9,177 bases of DNA from an uncultured Actinomyces sp. (GTDB lineage: Bacteria > Actinomycetota > Actinomycetes > Actinomycetales > Actinomycetaceae): NCBI GenBank assembly GCA_937926415.1, contig CALBAF010000243.1:1-9177 (forward strand), written 5' to 3'. Of the stretch, positions 6,239 to 9,177 are shown in pieces. A model generated the notes under the pieces. It made no database searches. It was not told the origin of the DNA and saw only the letters and a program-made list of their open reading frames with translations. The stretch's first letter is position 1; every line of letters begins with the position of its first letter. Made by a program: the position numbers and the translations under genes.

Positions 6239-6317
6239 TATGACACTTGATGCACGTTAGCCCAAACTGAGTGCACATCCGTGCAGGCCCTCGCATGTGA
6301 CCCTGACCATATGACAC
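6239..6317 (+). repeat. pair of TATGACAC direct repeats flanking a dyad
   Basis: TATGACAC occurs at 6239-6246 and again at 6310-6317, in the same orientation and 71 bp apart. The two copies lie almost equally far (36 and 35 bp, centre to centre) on either side of the TGCAC-N4-GTGCA dyad at 6272-6285. Eight bases can recur by chance; the placement is what makes it notable. Confidence 0.35.
6272..6285. promoter_or_regulatory. operator candidate 1, TGCAC-N4-GTGCA (glpF side)
   Basis: TGCAC (6272-6276) and GTGCA (6281-6285) form a perfect dyad with spacer ATCC, about 149 bp upstream of the glpF start. Another TGCAC half-site lies 21 bp away (6251-6255), about two turns of the helix on the same face. 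The same dyad with the same spacing occurs at 6369-6382. I propose it as a binding site of the divergently encoded SorC-family regulator. Confidence 0.5.
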
Positions 6318-6321
6318 GCAT

Positions 6322-6351
6322 TTTACTTGTCGCCCCTTCAGACTCTTTAAT
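6322..6351 (+). promoter_or_regulatory. candidate promoter of the SorC-family regulator
   Basis: TTTACT (6322-6327, 4 of 6 to TTGACA) and TTTAAT (6346-6351, 5 of 6 to TATAAT) are separated by 18 bp, in an AT-rich patch pointing toward the regulator. Transcription would begin near 6358, placing operator candidate 2 just downstream of the start point, a position suited to self-repression. Base pattern only. Confidence 0.4.
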
Positions 6352-6368
6352 TCCCAAAGTCACACATC

Positions 6369-6382
6369 TGCACGCCTGTGCA
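6369..6382. promoter_or_regulatory. operator candidate 2, TGCAC-N4-GTGCA (regulator side)
   Basis: TGCAC (6369-6373) and GTGCA (6378-6382) with spacer GCCT repeat exactly the arms and spacing of the dyad at 6272-6285, 97 bp away. The site lies between the probable regulator promoter and its coding start, and its second arm contains the GTG at 6378. That argues for the later GTG (6399) as the true start and for autoregulation. Confidence 0.5.
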
Positions 6383-6398
6383 TGGCACACTAGAAAAC

Positions 6399-7379
6399 GT
6401 GACAATACGTGACGAACAGGCGCATGAGGCCGCCTCGATGTACTACCTCCAGGGGCAGACGATGGAGACAATCGCCCGCCACCTGCAGATATCACGCTCC
6501 TCGGTCTCACGACTTCTCGCCCACGCGCGGGAGGTCGGCCTGGTGCGCATCTCAGTGTCCACCTCCCCCGGCCTCAAGGGCACCCTCGCGGGACAAATCG
6601 CCGACCTCTTCGGCGTCCAGGTTTCCGTCGTTCCCGTCCACGACGTCCACACCGAGGTCAACCGCCTGCACAACGTTGCTCTCGTCGCGGCCGAACACCT
6701 CATCGACATGCTCTTCCCCGGCGTCACCCTCGGTATCGCCTGGGGGAATACCACCGCGGAGGTCACGCGAGCAATGCCGCATGTGACGTTCCCGGGCTCC
6801 ACCGTCGTCCAGCTTAACGGAGCGGCCACCGCCACCGAGTCGGGCATGCCCTACGCCGAGGCCATCATCGCCCGCGCCGCGAAGGCTATCGGGGGGCGCA
6901 TCGTCAACTTCCCCGTCCCCGCCTTCTTCGACTATGCGGACACCAAGGAAGCCCTGTGGCGCGAACGCTCCGTTCAGTCGGTCCTCAACACGATCGACAG
7001 CGCGGACGTCGCCCTGTTCGGCGTCGGTTCCATGTCGGCCCGCCTACCCTCCCACGTCTATTCGGGCGGATTCCTCGACCCCAACGAGATCGCGGCAGCC
7101 CAGAACGACGGGGTCGTCGGCGACGTGTGCACCGTCCTCATCCGCGAGGACGGCTCAACGAACATGCACCTCAACGAGCGAGCCTCCGGCCCAAGCCCGG
7201 CCACGCTCAAGAAGATCCCGCGCCGCCTCTGCGTCGTCTCCGGCGCTTCGAAGGCACTGCCGCTCCTCGGGGCACTGCGCGCGGGGGTCGCCACCGACCT
7301 CGTCCTCGACGACGGGGCCGCGCACGAGCTCCTCGACCTCGTCCACACACGCATGGCTCCCCGCCGCTCCTACATCTGA
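6399..7379 (+). CDS. SorC-family transcriptional regulator, probably of glpF-glpK
   Basis: A SorC/DeoR-type sugar-binding regulator of about 326 residues. The N-terminal helix-turn-helix is clear (EAASMYYLQGQTMETIARHL, then QISRSSVSRLLAHAREVGLV), and the rest is the C-terminal effector-binding domain: LIDMLFPGVTLGIAWGNTTA, VVQLNGAA, DVALFGVGSM and the closing VCVVSGASKALPLLGALR-like stretch (VVSGASKALPLLGALRAG). Such proteins usually bind a phosphorylated sugar or similar metabolite and act as tetramers. It is divergent from glpF with a shared region carrying two identical dyads, so control of glycerol uptake is inferred; the effector might be glycerol 3-phosphate or a triose phosphate. The start is uncertain: GTG 6378 adds 7 residues but lies inside an operator candidate, GTG 6399 immediately precedes TIRDEQA, and neither has a Shine-Dalgarno. 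It ends in a strong shared terminator with lysS. Confidence 0.88.
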   Translation: MTIRDEQAHEAASMYYLQGQTMETIARHLQISRSSVSRLLAHAREVGLVRISVSTSPGLKGTLAGQIADLFGVQVSVVPVHDVHTEVNRLHNVALVAAEHLIDMLFPGVTLGIAWGNTTAEVTRAMPHVTFPGSTVVQLNGAATATESGMPYAEAIIARAAKAIGGRIVNFPVPAFFDYADTKEALWRERSVQSVLNTIDSADVALFGVGSMSARLPSHVYSGGFLDPNEIAAAQNDGVVGDVCTVLIREDGSTNMHLNERASGPSPATLKKIPRRLCVVSGASKALPLLGALRAGVATDLVLDDGAAHELLDLVHTRMAPRRSYI

Positions 7380-7405
7380 GCCCAAGGGGACACCCACGAA
7401 CGAGA

Positions 7406-7450
7406 ACGGGCCCTGGCCTCGTCCACGATGGAAACGAGGCCAGGGCCCGT
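7406..7450. terminator. 17-bp-stem bidirectional terminator between regulator and lysS
   Basis: ACGGGCCCTGGCCTCGT (7406-7422) and ACGAGGCCAGGGCCCGT (7434-7450) pair perfectly around an 11-nt loop. It sits between the converging regulator (stop at 7379) and lysS (stop at 7462) and is the longest perfect stem in the window. Short T runs are lacking on both sides. Confidence 0.8.
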
Positions 7451-7461
7451 ATCTGCTCAGA

Positions 7462-9081
7462 TCAGCCCAGGCGCTTGACCAGCGGGAACGGAATCGTCTC
7501 GCGGATGCCCTGGCCGGTGAGGACCATGAGCAGGCGGTCGATACCCATGCCCATGCCGCCGCACGGCGGGAAGCCCTGCTCCATGGCGATGAGGAAGTCC
7601 TCGTCCATGACCATGGCCTCGGGGTCGCCGTTGGCGGCCGCGAGGGCCTGCGCCTCAAAGCGCTCGCGCTGGACAACCGGGTCGGCCAGCTCAGAGTAGG
7701 CGGTGCCCGTCTCGAAGCCGCGCACGTACAGGTCCCACTTTTCGGTGAGGCCGGGGCGCGAGCGGTGGTAGCGGGTCAGCGGGGAGGTGTCCTCCGGGAA
7801 GTCGTAGACGAAGGTCGGCGCCCACAGCTTGGAGGCGACGAGCTCCTCGAAGATGTCTTCAACGATCTTGCCGGACACGGCGTAGTCGTCGACCTCCAGG
7901 CCGATGCGCTCCGCGTACTTGACGAGGGTCTCGCGCGGCGTCTCCACCGTGATCTCCTCGCCCAGGGCCTCGGAGGTGGAGCCGTACAGGTCGATGCGAT
8001 CCCACTCGCCCGAGAGGTCATACTCGGTGCCGTCGGCCAGGCGCACGATTTCCTCGCCCTCGGACAGGTCGAAGGCGTCGCGCGCGGCCTGCTGGATGAG
8101 GTCGCGGGTCAGGTCGGCCATGCCGTTGTAGTCCGAGTAGGCCTCGTAGGCCTCCAGGGATGTGAACTCGGGGCTGTGCGAGGAATCCATGCCCTCGTTG
8201 CGGAAGTTACGGTTCATCTCGAAGACGCGATCCACGCCGCCGACGACCGCGCGCTTGAGGTAGATCTCCGTGGCGATGCGCAGGTAGAGATCGGTGTCGA
8301 GCGCGTTCATGTGCGTCGTGAAGGGGCGGGCAGCCGCGCCACCGTGAATCATCTGCAGCATCGGCGTCTCGAGCTCGATGTAGTCGCGGCGGAAGAAGTT
8401 CTCGCGGATCGAGCGGTTGACGGCCGCGCGGATGCGGACCATGTCGCGCGCGGCGGGGCGCGTGATCAGGTCGAGCTCGCGGCGGCGGATGCGCTGGTCC
8501 TCGGACAGGGTGATCTCTTCACCGTCCTCGGTGGTCCACGTCTTGGGCAGGGGGCGCAGCGCCTTGGAGGCAATGGCCCAGGAGGCGTCGGGGGCGGGCA
8601 GCGCGGTGGGCGCGGCATCGTACTCGGCCTGCGCCTCGGGGGTGACCTCGGCGGGGGCCGCGAAGATCGACAGCTCGCCGCGGCGCGAGGAGATCACGCG
8701 GCCGTGGACGAAGAGGTGATCGCCCAGGTCGACGTCGTTCTTGTAGGCGGCCAGGGACTCGGCGCCGACGGAGGCGGCGGAGAGCATGACCTGGATCTTG
8801 TTGCCTTCGCCGTCCATGAGGGTCGCGAAGCAGAGCTTGCCGCCGTTGCGCGCGAGGATGACGCGGCCCGCCAGGCCCACGTAGTCCTCGGTCTCTTCGC
8901 CGGCCTCGAGGTGGGCGTACTTCTCGCGCACCTCCTTGATGGTGGTCGTGATCGGCAGGCGCACGGGGTAGGCGGGGATGCCGGCCTCCATGAGGCGCGC
9001 GCGCTTGGCCGCGCGAACCTTGACCTGCTCGGGGGTGTCGTCTGCGGGTGCTTGCGTGGGCGTGGAAGAAGAATCGGTCAT
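7462..9081 (-). CDS. lysS: lysyl-tRNA synthetase, class II
   Basis: Class II lysyl-tRNA synthetase (539 residues), which charges tRNA-Lys with lysine using ATP. Order of parts: N-terminal basic helix (VKVRAAKRARLMEAG), OB-fold anticodon-binding domain (about 68-141, including VGLAGRVILARNGGKLCF and LGDHLFVHGRVIS), then the catalytic core with motif 1 (FFRRDYIELETPML, about 229-242), GGAAARPFTTHMNALD (247-262), motif 2 (RVFEMNRNFRNEG then SHSPEFTSLEAY, 285-312) and motif 3 (GMGMGIDRLLMVL, 509-521). SHSPEF in place of RHNPEF, and THMN in place of THHN, fit the actinobacterial branch. Between the OB fold and the core, about residues 143-202 are longer than usual and Ala/Pro- and acid-rich. The start ATG 9081 (MTDSSSTPTQ) is chosen because upstream residues are not family-like. 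There is no Shine-Dalgarno, and a -10-like TACGAT ends 6 nt before the ATG. Confidence 0.96.
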   Translation of the reverse strand: MTDSSSTPTQAPADDTPEQVKVRAAKRARLMEAGIPAYPVRLPITTTIKEVREKYAHLEAGEETEDYVGLAGRVILARNGGKLCFATLMDGEGNKIQVMLSAASVGAESLAAYKNDVDLGDHLFVHGRVISSRRGELSIFAAPAEVTPEAQAEYDAAPTALPAPDASWAIASKALRPLPKTWTTEDGEEITLSEDQRIRRRELDLITRPAARDMVRIRAAVNRSIRENFFRRDYIELETPMLQMIHGGAAARPFTTHMNALDTDLYLRIATEIYLKRAVVGGVDRVFEMNRNFRNEGMDSSHSPEFTSLEAYEAYSDYNGMADLTRDLIQQAARDAFDLSEGEEIVRLADGTEYDLSGEWDRIDLYGSTSEALGEEITVETPRETLVKYAERIGLEVDDYAVSGKIVEDIFEELVASKLWAPTFVYDFPEDTSPLTRYHRSRPGLTEKWDLYVRGFETGTAYSELADPVVQRERFEAQALAAANGDPEAMVMDEDFLIAMEQGFPPCGGMGMGIDRLLMVLTGQGIRETIPFPLVKRLG

Positions 9082-9087
9082 GCGCCT

Positions 9088-9093
9088 ATCGTA
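9088..9093 (-). promoter_or_regulatory. -10-like TACGAT placed for a leaderless lysS transcript
   Basis: On the minus strand TACGAT fits the actinobacterial TANNNT -10 pattern and is followed by 6 nt (AGGCGC) and then the lysS ATG, so transcription would start at the start codon. The lack of any Shine-Dalgarno supports this. No good -35 box lies 16-18 bp upstream, which lowers certainty. Confidence 0.45.
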
Positions 9094-9177
9094 CCGGGAT
9101 TTAGCCCCGCAACGAGGCAGGGGCCCGGTTGGGCTCCTCACGCACCCGGGAGGTCGGCCGCGTAGGGGGCCGACGAG

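Noticed and set aside
5188..6243. 351-codon plus-strand open frame opposite glpF
   Set aside because: It is a mirror frame of glpF, rich in Asp/Gly/Val repeats, with no ribosome-binding site.
6225..6300. TGTGA/TCACA half-sites suggesting a Crp/GlxR site upstream of glpF
   Set aside because: No pair has the proper 6-bp spacing and symmetry, so only isolated half-sites are present.
6934..9165. 743-codon plus-strand open frame covering the regulator's end and all of lysS in antisense
   Set aside because: It overlaps two certain genes, has no family features, and its composition is that of a mirror frame of G+C-rich coding sequence.
9138..9177. possible C-terminus of another minus-strand gene (SSAPYAADLPGA then TGA) and a 7-bp hairpin (9153-9174) at the right edge
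   Set aside because: Thirteen codons are too few to judge, and the hairpin overlaps them. Without sequence beyond the window neither can be supported.

Overview
The window joins two kinds of DNA. Positions 1 to about 845 are AT-rich (about one third G+C in the lines I counted) with codon use like low-G+C Firmicutes. From about 880 to the end the DNA is G+C-rich, and the intact genes (pspA, an NYN-domain gene, glpK, glpF, a SorC-family regulator, lysS) have the strong G/C third-position bias and protein style of an Actinomycetales chromosome. My best guess is an Actinomyces/Schaalia-type organism, inferred from protein style and not from any marker gene.

Layout. Positions 1-300 (minus strand) hold the first 100 codons of an LtrA-family membrane protein that runs off the left edge. 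Positions 348-830 hold broken minus-strand reading frames of the same AT-rich style. Positions 882-1537 are the decayed remains of an ISL3-family insertion sequence whose transposase has two internal deletions and several frameshifts. Positions 1538-2134 contain no confident gene, but include two AT-rich dyads and a 56-codon ORF with an ideal Shine-Dalgarno sequence, upstream of pspA (2135-2860). pspA and the NYN-domain gene (2969-3541, minus strand) converge on a 12-bp-stem terminator. glpF and glpK lie in tandem on the minus strand (6123 down to 3665), separated by a 13-bp-stem hairpin. Divergent from glpF is a SorC-family regulator (6399-7379). It converges on lysS (7462-9081, minus strand) across a 17-bp-stem bidirectional terminator.

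How the genes work together. GlpF brings glycerol in and GlpK phosphorylates it to glycerol 3-phosphate. The divergent SorC-family protein is placed to control both genes and itself. Its intergenic region carries two exact copies of TGCAC-N4-GTGCA, one in the glpF upstream region and one just downstream of the regulator's probable promoter, which I propose as its operators. pspA (envelope stress), the NYN-domain protein (putative RNase) and lysS (lysyl-tRNA synthetase) are separate units.

The most noteworthy points are the AT-rich ltrA-bearing segment next to a wrecked ISL3 element, the repeated operator-like dyads in a glycerol locus run by a SorC-type regulator, and the small ORF with a strong ribosome-binding site ahead of pspA. 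I found no convincing new defence or mobile system. tRNA, rRNA and CRISPR features were looked for by eye and not seen.
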